From the NCBI GenBank assembly GCA_026874595.1, contig JAPPUL010000069.1, forward strand, positions 1,488,001 through 1,552,000: 64,000 nucleotides of DNA, given 5' to 3'. The stretch is from Sipunculus nudus. Lineage: Eukaryota > Annelida > Sipuncula > Golfingiida > Sipunculidae. Made by a program: the position numbers and the translations under genes. The notes beneath the pieces were generated by a model, which worked only from the letters and a program-made list of their open reading frames with translations, had not been told where the DNA came from and searched no databases. Shown piece by piece: positions 27,157 through 40,804 of this stretch (the first letter of the stretch is position 1; the number at the start of each line of letters is the position of its first letter).

Positions 27157-30100
27157 GTTTTAGTTACCAATAGTGGGATTTAAAGTTTTGGGACGACTAT
27201 GCTAAGAAATACGATAGTGTGGTTTTAGTTACCAATAGTGGGATTTAAAGATGTTGCACGTTGTTAAGTGATAATGTGACAAGTTAGTTTTAGTTACCAA
27301 TAGTGGGATTTAAAGGGTTTTTATGGTGTTTTTGTTTCTTTTAGCTATTTGGGTTTTAGTTACCAATAGTGGGATTTAAAGTTTTAATTCTGTGTGTAGA
27401 TGAGCTGCATTTTGATAGTTTTAGTTACCAATAGTGGGATTTAAAGAATTATATAAACAATCAAGACAAACAAATATTTAGAGTTTTAGTTACCAATAGT
27501 GGGATTTAAAGTGTTTTTTAGCGGCAATAATGTTATCTTTTGAGTAGGGTTTTAGTTACCAATAGTGGGATTTAAGCTTGTATAATAGCGAGCTTTGGGG
27601 ATTTTGATGAAGGTTTTAGTTACCAATAGTGGGATTTAAAGTTCACTAACTGGATCCAAGTTTGTTATGACCACATCGGTTTTAGTTACCAATAGTGGGA
27701 TTTAAAGATATCCACGTTGATTATTTACTCTTGCATCAGTAAAGTTTTAGTTACCAATAGTGGGATTTAAAGTCTTTCCTAGCTTGGCTATACACCCGTC
27801 CGTAAGGTGTTTTAGTTACCAATAGTGGGATTTAAAGCCTTTTTTTGTTTTAACTCATATACTCAAACTCTAAGTTTTAGTTACCAATAGTGGGATTTAA
27901 AGCGCATTCTTACTATTAATTTTTGCGTCCTGGTTATCGTTTTAGTTACCAATAGTGGGATTTAAAGGATTTTTAGAGCCTGGTTCTATTTTTCTTTTTT
28001 TGTCGTTTTAGTTACCAATAGTGGGATTTAAAGTAAACCTGGAAACGTTTGCTACAGCGGTTTACAGGGGTTTTAGTTACCAATAGTGGGATTTAAAGTT
28101 ACAATACTTCTAAGTCCTTCTTTACCTATTCCATGTTTTAGTTACCAATAGTGGGATTTAAAGATCCGCCCCTCGTGGATTTCCCATTTTTTAAAAAATG
28201 TTTTAGTTACCAATAGTGGGATTTAAAGAAGTTATGTCTAAATCTACGTCTAGCCATTTACCTTGTTTTAGTTACCAATAGTGGGATTTAAAGTTTTTTT
28301 AAACTAAGACACTTCTACTTTTATGAAAGGTTTTAGTTACCAATAGTGGGATTTAAAGTTTAATAAATAACTGCAAATCTCGCTTTACTACTGTGTTTTA
28401 GTTACCAATAGTGGGATTTAAAGACAATTCCTAATATCATACTTTAAATATCGCTCTTCGTTTTAGTTACCAATAGTGGGATTTAAAGTTGTCGGGGCGG
28501 TTTTTTATTATTTGCGGGGGAAGCGTTTTAGTTACCAATAGTGGGATTTAAAGTAAAAACTTTTACTTTAGCTTAGCTTTTATCCAAAAGTTTTAGTTAC
28601 CAATAGTGGGATTTAAAGTACGCTGTTCTCCAGCTTCCCCCGTTTCGCCGTCTGGGTTTTAGTTACCAATAGTGGGATTTAAAGCAGCGTTGGATATAGA
28701 AGATATTAGACGTGCATTTAGTTTTAGTTACCAATAGTGGGATTTAAAGTGTACTTAAGAAAAGCTTGATAATCGTCTTTGAACAAGTTTTAGTTACCAA
28801 TAGTGGGATTTAAAGTTGCAATACCTTTTGCCATATTGCCTAAAGAATGTCGTTTTAGTTACCAATAGTGGGATTTAAAGTACTATTATGACAAACAGTT
28901 TGAGGCTGTTCTTAACGTTTTAGTTACCAATAGTGGGATTTAAAGCTCCTTACCAACATCTATAAAGTCAACTTCTTGCTGAGTTTTAGTTACCAATAGT
29001 GGGATTTAAAGTAGTCTTTCATTGTGCAAATCATGCTCATCCTTCTCGTTTTAGTTACCAATAGTGGGATTTAAAGCAAGAGTAACTTTAGTTTGCAAGA
29101 TATCATCATATTGTTTTAGTTACCAATAGTGGGATTTAAAGTCAAAACGTGTATTCGCTGAAAGAAAAAAGCACAGCGTTTTAGTTACCAATAGTGGGAT
29201 TTAAAGCCTCGTATGATTACGCCAGTCACTCCATCTAGCTTAGTTTTAGTTACCAATAGTGGGATTTAAAGATAGTGACAAGCATTTAAACCGTACTATT
29301 TACGACAGTTTTAGTTACCAATAGTGGGATTTAAAGTAAATTGGGAAACGTTTGCTACAGCGGTTTACAGGGGGTTTTAGTTACCAATAGTGGGATTTAA
29401 AGCATTAGTTATTGCAAGCAAGTTAGTGTTCTCCTAGTTTTAGTTACCAATAGTGGGATTTAAAGCCTTAAAGGTAATAAATTAGAATGTACAACAATAA
29501 TGTTTTAGTTACCAATAGTGGGATTTAAAGTTTGTTCGTCGTCGCTAATATCGATATGTCTAACCTGGTTTTAGTTACCAATAGTGGGATTTAAAGTATT
29601 TTTTTAACTCCTGTGTATGTATATTATATACTAGTTTTAGTTACCAATAGTGGGATTTAAAGGATTTTAAAAACTCAATAGAAATCCTATCTCCTTCAGT
29701 TTTAGTTACCAATAGTGGGATTTAAAGTCCTCACGCATTGATTGTACGAGGTGATAAGGGGAAGTTTTAGTTACCAATAGTGGGATTTAAAGTTTCTACA
29801 AACAAAAGGCAGGTGGCACATTAGATACGTTTTAGTTACCAATAGTGGGATTTAAAGTCTTGTTCCCAATCGTCTCTCATTCCAACCTGTCGACGTTTTA
29901 GTTACCAATAGTGGGATTTAAAGGCGTTTTAAATAATCCTTAAATTCGTATGACGTTTGGTTTTAGTTACCAATAGTGGGATTTAAAGGGATAAGCGATA
30001 AATATGAGAAGGAGTTAAAAGGTGGTTTTAGTTACCAATAGTGGGATTTAAAGCTTTTATATTATTTCATTTATCTTAAAGTTAAAGTAGTTTTAGTTAC

Positions 30101-33100
30101 CAATAGTGGGATTTAAAGAAAAAGGCACGACATGTCTAAAAAAGGCTAAAAGAAGTTTTAGTTACCAATAGTGGGATTTAAAGGCAAAACTCGCTATCAC
30201 AGCCATAACTATAAGTATAGTTTTAGTTACCAATAGTGGGATTTAAAGGATTTTAAAAACTCAATAGAAATCCTATCTCCTTCAGTTTTAGTTACCAATA
30301 GTGGGATTTAAAGTCTTTAGGAGGTAAAATGCCCCCTGCATGAAGATATGTTTTAGTTACCAATAGTGGGATTTAAAGTTTTTAAATTACTCTAGACGAA
30401 TAAACATCTAAAATGTTTTAGTTACCAATAGTGGGATTTAAAGCATTTTCGTCGAGATGATGTAAGCGATAGACTTTTAGTTTTAGTTACCAATAGTGGG
30501 ATTTAAAGGGACTAGCAAAATTATATCAAAATGCGGCACATTTGCGTTTTAGTTACCAATAGTGGGATTTAAAGTTCATTCTGGCCGCATCTCGCTATAA
30601 GCTGGTGTTTGTGTTTTAGTTACCAATAGTGGGATTTAAAGGTATTCATTACTATAATGTATATCGTATGTTGAGACGGTTTTAGTTACCAATAGTGGGA
30701 TTTAAAGTTTTTAATTGCAAAGCTATAAATTTTCATTCTACTAGTTTTAGTTACCAATAGTGGGATTTAAAGTTTATGTACAACTAGGTACTTACCTTCA
30801 CCTTCAAAGTTTTAGTTACCAATAGTGGGATTTAAAGTCTTTTCAATCTTATAGTAGAAACTCGCAAAATCAGGTTTTAGTTACCAATAGTGGGATTTAA
30901 AGTTTTTTGCACAAAAGTGAAGCGTTTAATTTAATAAAGTTTTAGTTACCAATAGTGGGATTTAAAGTAACACATCAAATCCGACACGCTTTCTTAATCT
31001 TTTAGTTTTAGTTACCAATAGTGGGATTTAAAGGATGGTTACGATAGAAGAATACGGAGAGTTTGGTACGTTTTAGTTACCAATAGTGGGATTTAAAGTT
31101 TTTTGCACAAAAGTGAAGCGTTTAATTTAATAAAGTTTTAGTTACCAATAGTGGGATTTAAAGTAACACATCAAATCCGACACGCTTTCTTAATCTTTTA
31201 GTTTTAGTTACCAATAGTGGGATTTAAAGGATGGTTACGATAGAAGAATACGGAGAGTTTGGTACGTTTTAGTTACCAATAGTGGGATTTAAAGGATAAC
31301 GCGAGTGTGGATAAAGAAGATTGTCAAAAATGTTTTAGTTACCAATAGTGGGATTTAAAGGAGATACGGCTTTTCTCTTCTGTATACTCTGAATAGGTTT
31401 TAGTTACCAATAGTGGGATTTAAAGTAACACAGCTCCAGCACCGCTCGCAGCTTTAACCTGTTTTAGTTACCAATAGTGGGATTTAAAGTTATTATAATC
31501 TTTTACTTCCTTTTTCAAATAACTCGTTTTAGTTACCAATAGTGGGATTTAAAGAGAACTGTTTATAGTACTGGGCTAGAGAGAAAGTTTAGTTTTAGTT
31601 ACCAATAGTGGGATTTAAAGCCAGCTATAAATACTTAACATCTCTCGACAATGATAGTTTTAGTTACCAATAGTGGGATTTAAAGACAACTATGATGCTT
31701 TTGCTCAGCGTACACACGCTTAGTTTTAGTTACCAATAGTGGGATTTAAAGACAACTATGATGCTTTTGCTCAGCGTACACACGCTTAGTTTTAGTTACC
31801 AATAGTGGGATTTAAAGCTTTGTTTTCTTTTAAATATCGCTTGCTTGTCTGAAGTTTTAGTTACCAATAGTGGGATTTAAAGTTATTATAATCTTTTACT
31901 TCCTTTTTCAAATAACTCGTTTTAGTTACCAATAGTGGGATTTAAAGACATTAAATCAGCGTTCAACAGTTGGTTCGTTATTAGTTTTAGTTACCAATAG
32001 TGGGATTTAAAGGTTCTTCATCGATAATATAAACAATGACTTTTTTATGTTTTAGTTACCAATAGTGGGATTTAAAGGACTTTTTCATTAACTAAATAAT
32101 GTTGCGTTGTTCTGTTTTAGTTACCAATAGTGGGATTTAAAGTAAATTCACATTCTTCACATATCTACTTGCTTTTATAGTTTTAGTTACCAATAGTGGG
32201 ATTTAAAGACATTAAATCAGCGTTCAACAGTTGGTTCGTTATTAGTTTTAGTTACCAATAGTGGGATTTAAAGGTTCTTCATCGATAATATAAACAATGA
32301 CTTTTTTATGTTTTAGTTACCAATAGTGGGATTTAAAGGACTTTTTCATTAACTAAATAATGTTGCGTTGTTCTGTTTTAGTTACCAATAGTGGGATTTA
32401 AAGGATTTTAAAAACTCAATAGAAATCCTATCTCCTGCGTTTTAGTTACCAATAGTGGGATTTAAAGCACTTTTTTCCTCCTTTTTTAAACCATTATTAT
32501 AAGTTTTAGTTACCAATAGTGGGATTTAAAGGCAGGAATGCTTTGTTTGTTCTGCATACACTCTTTTCGGTTTTAGTTACCAATAGTGGGATTTAAAGTG
32601 TCCTAAGCCGCTCTCACTTTGCATCGCAATACTGTTTTAGTTACCAATAGTGGGATTTAAAGCATAATTCATACCACCACCAGACACAGCGCTTATAAGT
32701 TTTAGTTACCAATAGTGGGATTTAAAGTGCCTATGCCATCTCTTCTAGAAGCAAGTCTAAACTCGTTTTAGTTACCAATAGTGGGATTTAAAGCCTAAAA
32801 GCCTGTCCGAATTGCCAAGCGAGGGGAGAGTTTTAGTTACCAATAGTGGGATTTAAAGTATTTCATTTGCATGTTCACGCATCATATTAAACAAGTTTTA
32901 GTTACCAATAGTGGGATTTAAAGATTGACACGCCTTTGCACTGCATTGTACGCTCTGAAGTTTTAGTTACCAATAGTGGGATTTAAAGTTTTTTTAGAAG
33001 CGCATCGCTGTAAAGCGGCTCTGGGTTTTAGTTACCAATAGTGGGATTTAAAGCTTGTTGTTTTTAGCTCATATACTCAAAATCTAAATGTTTTAGTTAC

Positions 33101-36100
33101 CAATAGTGGGATTTAAAGAAACTAAAATATACAACTTTCATTATTATGACGAGAGTTTTAGTTACCAATAGTGGGATTTAAAGTCTGAAGCCGCCACCTA
33201 TAAATTCTTAACACAACTCGGTTTTAGTTACCAATAGTGGGATTTAAAGACCATTTGATACAAAGCATGCGCGAGGATAATTCGCGTTTTAGTTACCAAT
33301 AGTGGGATTTAAAGCTTATTGGCGCTGGGAGCGGGGGGAGCGGGGGCCAAGTTTTAGTTACCAATAGTGGGATTTAAAGCATTTTATCCTGATATATTTT
33401 GTAATCTTTACTATTGTTTTAGTTACCAATAGTGGGATTTAAAGAGCGATTGGGATGATGCAGCTAGGTACGCTGATAAGTTTTAGTTACCAATAGTGGG
33501 ATTTAAAGAAACTAAAATATACAACTTTCATTATTATGACGAGAGTTTTAGTTACCAATAGTGGGATTTAAAGTCTGAAGCCGCCACCTATAAATTCTTA
33601 ACACAACTCGGTTTTAGTTACCAATAGTGGGATTTAAAGCTAAGGGGCGTATCTTCATCTAGTAAATAACTTACTGTTTTAGTTACCAATAGTGGGATTT
33701 AAAGCCTTTTTAAATAATCCTTAAATTCATAACTAGTTTGGTTTTAGTTACCAATAGTGGGATTTAAAGAAAATCATCTTTTAAATATCGCTCTTTTGTC
33801 TGAGAAGTTTTAGTTACCAATAGTGGGATTTAAAGCATTTTATTCTCATATATCTTATAATCTTTACTATTGTTTTAGTTACCAATAGTGGGATTTAAAG
33901 AGTGTCAGAGCTTCTTTTAAGTCTTCTGGGCTCTGGGTTTTAGTTACCAATAGTGGGATTTAAAGGATTATGCGGCTTTTGGAGAATATGCAACTTTTGT
34001 GGTTTTAGTTACCAATAGTGGGATTTAAAGGTTTTTTGGAAAAGAGGATAAAAATTTATATACATTGTTTTAGTTACCAATAGTGGGATTTAAAGAATAA
34101 ACCGGCTTTTGTAACATATCGCTTCGTGGAGGTTTTAGTTACCAATAGTGGGATTTAAAGATCCTACACAGTGTTTCAAGTGTCGAACAACTTGAAGTTT
34201 TAGTTACCAATAGTGGGATTTAAAGCTCGTGCACTTGCCATTTTTCAAAAAATTGACGTGATGGTTTTAGTTACCAATAGTGGGATTTAAAGCACTCTGC
34301 TGTTGAGACTAAAATATACAACTTTCATGTTTTAGTTACCAATAGTGGGATTTAAAGTTTGAGGCGACGTTCTAGCTGTAGTAAAATAATCTCGTTTTAG
34401 TTACCAATAGTGGGATTTAAAGCTTTGTATGCTTGTCTGCGTACTTAGCCGCTCTATCGTTTTAGTTACCAATAGTGGGATTTAAAGATTCCTGTACCAC
34501 CTTGTACACCTAAGTTCTTCTCTGTTTTAGTTACCAATAGTGGGATTTAAAGCCGATTAAACTTGAACCAAAACCTAAAAGACCGCCTGTTTTAGTTACC
34601 AATAGTGGGATTTAAAGTTTTGAGGTTTTTCGGGCGGGCTATACTGTTAAGGAGTTTTAGTTACCAATAGTGGGATTTAAAGGAGAGTGAGCCCCCCAAG
34701 CCGCCCTGTTATAACCAAGTTTTAGTTACCAATAGTGGGATTTAAAGCAAATGAATTACGTCGTTAACAATTAACATATCCGAGGTTTTAGTTACCAATA
34801 GTGGGATTTAAAGTTATTTACAAGTCTTTTAACTCCTCAAACCTGACTTGTTTTAGTTACCAATAGTGGGATTTAAAGTCTGGATGCGGGTTTTGGGTTG
34901 CTAACGTGTAACTCGTTTTAGTTACCAATAGTGGGATTTAAAGATTTTCCTACGACGATACGGCGACGAAGGTCATCCCGTTTTAGTTACCAATAGTGGG
35001 ATTTAAAGTAAGGAAACCAGCGATACTATACCTTGTCTGATAAGTTTTAGTTACCAATAGTGGGATTTAAAGTAAATATGATAATCAGGACGAATAACGA
35101 GTATTTCTGTTTTAGTTACCAATAGTGGGATTTAAAGTTTTTCAATTGTACTCGGAGCCTGTTGCATGTTTTTGTTTTAGTTACCAATAGTGGGATTTAA
35201 AGGATAAAAGTATAAATTAGATTGCCGTTTTAGTTACCGTTTTAGTTACCAATAGTGGGATTTAAAGACCCAAGCCAACCCAACCAGCCCCGACAGCCGA
35301 AAAGTTTTAGTTACCAATAGTGGGATTTAAAGATTTTATTTTACTCTTCTATTATAAATAAATCAGATGTTTTAGTTACCAATAGTGGGATTTAAAGTTC
35401 TCTTTTTCAAACAGAAAGGGCCATGACAAGCGTGTTTTAGTTACCAATAGTGGGATTTAAAGACGGCTTTGTAAGAAAACACACAATCGGGTATTATAGT
35501 TTTAGTTACCAATAGTGGGATTTAAAGTTAACTTGTCCAACATTTGAAAAACTTAAGTTTTTAGTTTTAGTTACCAATAGTGGGATTTAAAGAGTTTTAA
35601 AACTTATAACATTTCTACACAAATACCACCCGTTTTAGTTACCAATAGTGGGATTTAAAGAACTTGTCAAGTATTTCCTTTATTTTTTTCTTTCCTTGTT
35701 TTAGTTACCAATAGTGGGATTTAAAGCTCTTTATAGTCTCTTCTTGTAAACTTCCTATGAATGTTTTAGTTACCAATAGTGGGATTTAAAGTAGCTAATT
35801 TTATATTCTGATCTCCATATTGCCAATGTTTTAGTTACCAATAGTGGGATTTAAAGTTTTGCCGCCCTCAGTGCCAAATATCGAACGCTGACCGTTTTAG
35901 TTACCAATAGTGGGATTTAAAGAGCTTGGACAAAAGGCGTACAAAAGAGAACTTATTGGTTTTAGTTACCAATAGTGGGATTTAAAGCTTCATGGGGTGA
36001 TTTGAAAGGTAGTCAAAGAATAAGTTTTAGTTACCAATAGTGGGATTTAAAGATATTTATCGCTTTAAACTTTTATGTAAACGAACAGGTTTTAGTTACC

Positions 36101-39100
36101 AATAGTGGGATTTAAAGACCTTCCCAAATGATGCGATTAGGTACATAATAATGGTTTTAGTTACCAATAGTGGGATTTAAAGACGATTTTACTATTTCTT
36201 TTGAGTAATAAACTAAAAGTTTTAGTTACCAATAGTGGGATTTAAAGGATTTTGTACTCGAAGGACGTCAAAGAAACAATCTGGTTTTAGTTACCAATAG
36301 TGGGATTTAAAGCATTCAGACGGCGATACGGGCGAAGCGGGGGAGGAGGTTTTAGTTACCAATAGTGGGATTTAAAGCATTTTATTCTCATATATCTTAT
36401 AATCTTTACTATTGTTTTAGTTACCAATAGTGGGATTTAAAGTTTTTAACGTTTTTATTAGCGTTTTGGACATGGACAAGTTTTAGTTACCAATAGTGGG
36501 ATTTAAAGCAAACTATCAGATTGTTTATTATTATTATAATCTGAGTTTTAGTTACCAATAGTGGGATTTAAAGAAGCAACAAGCTATAAATACTTAACAA
36601 CTCTCGATAGTTTTAGTTACCAATAGTGGGATTTAAAGTAAGTTAACATTTTTTACATACCTACTTGCTTTTATAGTTTTAGTTACCAATAGTGGGATTT
36701 AAAGATCATTTTTTACTCTTCTATTATAAATAAATGTGATGTTTTAGTTACCAATAGTGGGATTTAAAGCGTTTTTTTAGAGAACGAACGACAGAGTGGA
36801 CACTGGTTTTAGTTACCAATAGTGGGATTTAAAGATCTTACACAGCGTTTCAAGCGTTAAGGAGCTTGAAGGTTTTAGTTACCAATAGTGGGATTTAAAG
36901 CTTTAGGGTATGATGCTATTGAATACTTAAAGCGACGGTTTTAGTTACCAATAGTGGGATTTAAAGCTCTCAGCCTGCATCGCAATACTTGGAGAATGTG
37001 TAGGTTTTAGTTACCAATAGTGGGATTTAAAGTCCTCAGGCTGTACAGCAATAGACGGACTTTGTGTAGGTTTTAGTTACCAATAGTGGGATTTAAAGCG
37101 CCAGAAGTCCGACACGTCTCTAAAATCGTCGTACGGTTTTAGTTACCAATAGTGGGATTTAAAGAAAAACAAATATTTTATAGCTTTAAGGCTCATTGTT
37201 GTTTTAGTTACCAATAGTGGGATTTAAAGATTATTCAATCTATTCAGGGTGCAGGGAAAAGTTTTGTTTTAGTTACCAATAGTGGGATTTAAAGATACTT
37301 TTTTACTCTTCTATTATAAATAAATGTGATGTTTTAGTTACCAATAGTGGGATTTAAAGCATTCAGCTACTGAAACTAAAATATACAAATTTCATTGTTT
37401 TAGTTACCAATAGTGGGATTTAAAGTAAAAAAACTGGAATGTCAAGATAAGGCATACCTGTGTTTTAGTTACCAATAGTGGGATTTAAAGGATTTTATCC
37501 TCGAAGGACGTCAAAGAAACAATCTGTGTTTTAGTTACCAATAGTGGGATTTAAAGTTATAGCTTTATCATACAACAACTTCTCAGCTACCTCGTTTTAG
37601 TTACCAATAGTGGGATTTAAAGGATTTTATCCTCGAAGGACGTCAAAGAAACAATCTGGTTTTAGTTACCAATAGTGGGATTTAAAGTAATAGAAACATT
37701 GTCTCCTTCGAGTTTTAAATTCTTGTTTTAGTTACCAATAGTGGGATTTAAAGCGTTATCTCGCGGGTGGAAAACAATCAATAGATTTGTTTTAGTTACC
37801 AATAGTGGGATTTAAAGTCGTGAATTTCCCATTTTTTAAAAAACTCACGGTGCGGGTTTTAGTTACCAATAGTGGGATTTAAAGGTTGACAAGCAAAAAA
37901 CACGCTAAAAATATGTATTTGTTTTAGTTACCAATAGTGGGATTTAAAGTCGTGAATTTCCCATTTTTTAAAAAACTCACGGTGCGGGTTTTAGTTACCA
38001 ATAGTGGGATTTAAAGATTTATCCGGCACGATAAACATTTATTACAAGCTACGTTTTAGTTACCAATAGTGGGATTTAAAGTACCTCGTCTTAGAGGGAA
38101 CAGTAACAACTCCATCTGTTTTAGTTACCAATAGTGGGATTTAAAGCATCAGGTTACAAATCAATTTAACAGCTGGGCGATGGGTTTTAGTTACCAATAG
38201 TGGGATTTAAAGTTTATTACCCCACTTATGTACAACTAAGTACTTGCCGTTTTAGTTACCAATAGTGGGATTTAAAGCCCATAAAAAATCTTGGCTTCAG
38301 CTTCATCAAATTTGTTTTAGTTACCAATAGTGGGATTTAAAGCCTTCTCTTCGCCTGAACTTCATGATAAAGCTTGTCGTTTTAGTTACCAATAGTGGGA
38401 TTTAAAGACGCTGAAAAAGCTGGGTTACATCCCCTCGCGGCTTTGTTTTAGTTACCAATAGTGGGATTTAAAGGTCTATGTCATACCCAGAATGGATAAA
38501 AATCGGCATGTTTTAGTTACCAATAGTGGGATTTAAAGAATTTGTTTAATATGATGCGTGAACATGCAAATGAAGTTTTAGTTACCAATAGTGGGATTTA
38601 AAGCTACTGGAGGGCAATAGTCAAGACATTGTTTTTGTTGTTTTAGTTACCAATAGTGGGATTTAAAGTATGTTTACATTTTTAACTTGCCTACTTGCTT
38701 TTATGGTTTTAGTTACCAATAGTGGGATTTAAAGTTTTCTCTATTTAAGGAGGCAGCATTCTGATTTTTGGTTTTAGTTACCAATAGTGGGATTTAAAGG
38801 TTGACAAGCAAAAAACACGCTAAAAATATGTATTTGTTTTAGTTACCAATAGTGGGATTTAAAGTCGTGAATTTCCCATTTTTTAAAAAACTCACGGTGC
38901 GGGTTTTAGTTACCAATAGTGGGATTTAAAGGTTGACAAGCAAAAAACACGCTAAAAATATGTATTTGTTTTAGTTACCAATAGTGGGATTTAAAGCTCT
39001 CAATTCGCCTAAGGGGAAGTAATTATATGAATGTTTTAGTTACCAATAGTGGGATTTAAAGCACTTCGAAACTTATAGCATTTCTATACAAATACCAAGT

Positions 39101-40104
39101 TTTAGTTACCAATAGTGGGATTTAAAGATTTGCATCAGTCATCCCGTTCCATTCGGCTATAAAGTTTTAGTTACCAATAGTGGGATTTAAAGAGATGGGG
39201 CTTGTTGGATATTTATCAACAAAAAAAGGTTTTAGTTACCAATAGTGGGATTTAAAGAAGCTTTAAGTGCTTTTTCTTTATATTGTTTTTCCTGTTTTAG
39301 TTACCAATAGTGGGATTTAAAGCATTTTTTACATATAATATAAAACTACTACTAAATGGTTTTAGTTACCAATAGTGGGATTTAAAGTTGTTAAAACCCG
39401 TTATGCATAATGTTGAGGTCCAGGTTTTAGTTACCAATAGTGGGATTTAAAGATGTTGCACGTCGTTAAGTGATAATGACTTAAATTAGTTTTAGTTACC
39501 AATAGTGGGATTTAAAGTGTTTTTACTTTAACTTGTCCAAAATTTGAAAAACTGTTTTAGTTACCAATAGTGGGATTTAAAGAACAGGATTTTATGGGAT
39601 AACTGGGAAGATTTTATCAGTTTTAGTTACCAATAGTGGGATTTAAAGACACTTGCATCCAATCACGCCTAACATCTCTTTTTAGTTTTAGTTACCAATA
39701 GTGGGATTTAAAGCGCCTATGCTCAGTAGGCACATTATTCTCTGCTACAGTTTTAGTTACCAAATAGTGGGATTTAAAGAAGTCGGAAATAGTTCCTTGT
39801 TCATTAACTGTGTCAGTTTTAGTTACCAATAGTGGGATTTAAAGATATCTGCCTACATGTTCTATAACCAATTGGCGTGGGTTTTAGTTACCAATAGTGG
39901 GATTTAAAGATTCTACACAGCGTTTCAAGCGTTAAGGAGCTTGAAGTTTTAGTTACCAATAGTGGGATTTAAAGTTTTCATAATCTTTTGTTTCTTTTTT
40001 AAGATAGCTTGTTTTAGTTACCAATAGTGGGATTTAAAGCATCTTTGCTTACTCATTTTTTAACCTCTCTTTTTTGTTTTAGTTACCAATAGTGGGATTT
40101 AAAG
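27157..40104 (+). CRISPR. Type I-B CRISPR array, about 197 repeats
   Basis: The 29-nt repeat begins GTTTTAGTTACCAATAG and ends TGGGATTTAAAG; spacers are mostly 35-38 nt. At ~66 bp per unit the 12.9 kb hold about 197 repeats. The 8-nt 5' handle and the position after cas2 set plus-strand transcription, with new spacers at the left. Variant repeats: one lacking an A at 27549 and one with an extra A at 39750. Several spacer blocks are duplicated exactly (three spacers from about 30903 and again from 31099; three from about 31949 and 32209; two from about 33119 and 33509), and many spacers are diverged versions of one another, which points to repeated acquisition from related invaders. The repeats show almost no decay at either end. 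Confidence 0.98.
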
Positions 40105-40122
40105 CTCTTTTAACCTCTCCTC

Positions 40123-40804
40123 TTATTTACCTTTATTAGAAAATACTTGTACTGCAATCAGCGTGACAGATGATATATCATCTAACATGGCTCCTGTACC
40201 CAAGTATGTAAGTCTTCGATTTAATATATTTTTTCTTTAATATATTTTTTCTATGGCCGTATGAAGCCATCCAACGTTTTATTAAATCATTAGCAAATGA
40301 TATGTATGTATGGGGAGGGGTTTTAACTTCTGTACCAGCTATTATATATTGTTTACCATATGCTTTTGCAATATTTTCAGCAGCTACACTATATTTAGAT
40401 TTAAATCCGGCAAGTTTCATTCTATCTCGTGGTTTTCTACGTCCTGGAATCGGACTTATATGGCTAAAGAAATTGTATTGTTCCATATCAGTTGCATGGA
40501 TTTGTGCGGCTTTTTTTAGATAGTATGAATATATAAATGGTTTTATATTATTTTCTATTCTTCTAAAGTTAGTTTCATAAAAAATAGCCGCTTGCATAAG
40601 TTGATAGTTAATGTTATTAAAGTTTATTTTTTTGTTAGCCGGAGGGTATCTCTTAAATTTTTTATAGTCATATTTGTTATACAAACTATCATTCCAAACC
40701 ATGAATTCATTCATGGCTTTGTTAGCGGCACTGTTATCCCCACAGCCAGTATGTACTATCCCTAAAACTAATAGGGACAAACTAATTAATAAAAATCTTT
40801 TCAT
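40123..40804 (-). pseudogene. CAP-domain (SCP/PR-1-like) lipoprotein, frameshifted by a 16-bp tandem duplication
   Basis: The frame starts at 40804 with a lipoprotein signal peptide (VHTGC, Cys21) and runs into a CAP domain: FFSHISPIPG, AAENIAKAYG and SYGHRKNIL are typical. Right after HRKNIL, a 16-bp unit (AATATATTTTTTC core, 40223-40254) is present twice, shifting the frame to an early stop at 40178. In the frame without the second copy, family-like residues continue to a stop at 40123-40125, 19 bp from the last I-B repeat. The role of bacterial CAP proteins is unclear. The truncated protein keeps most of the fold, so partial function is possible. Confidence 0.8.
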
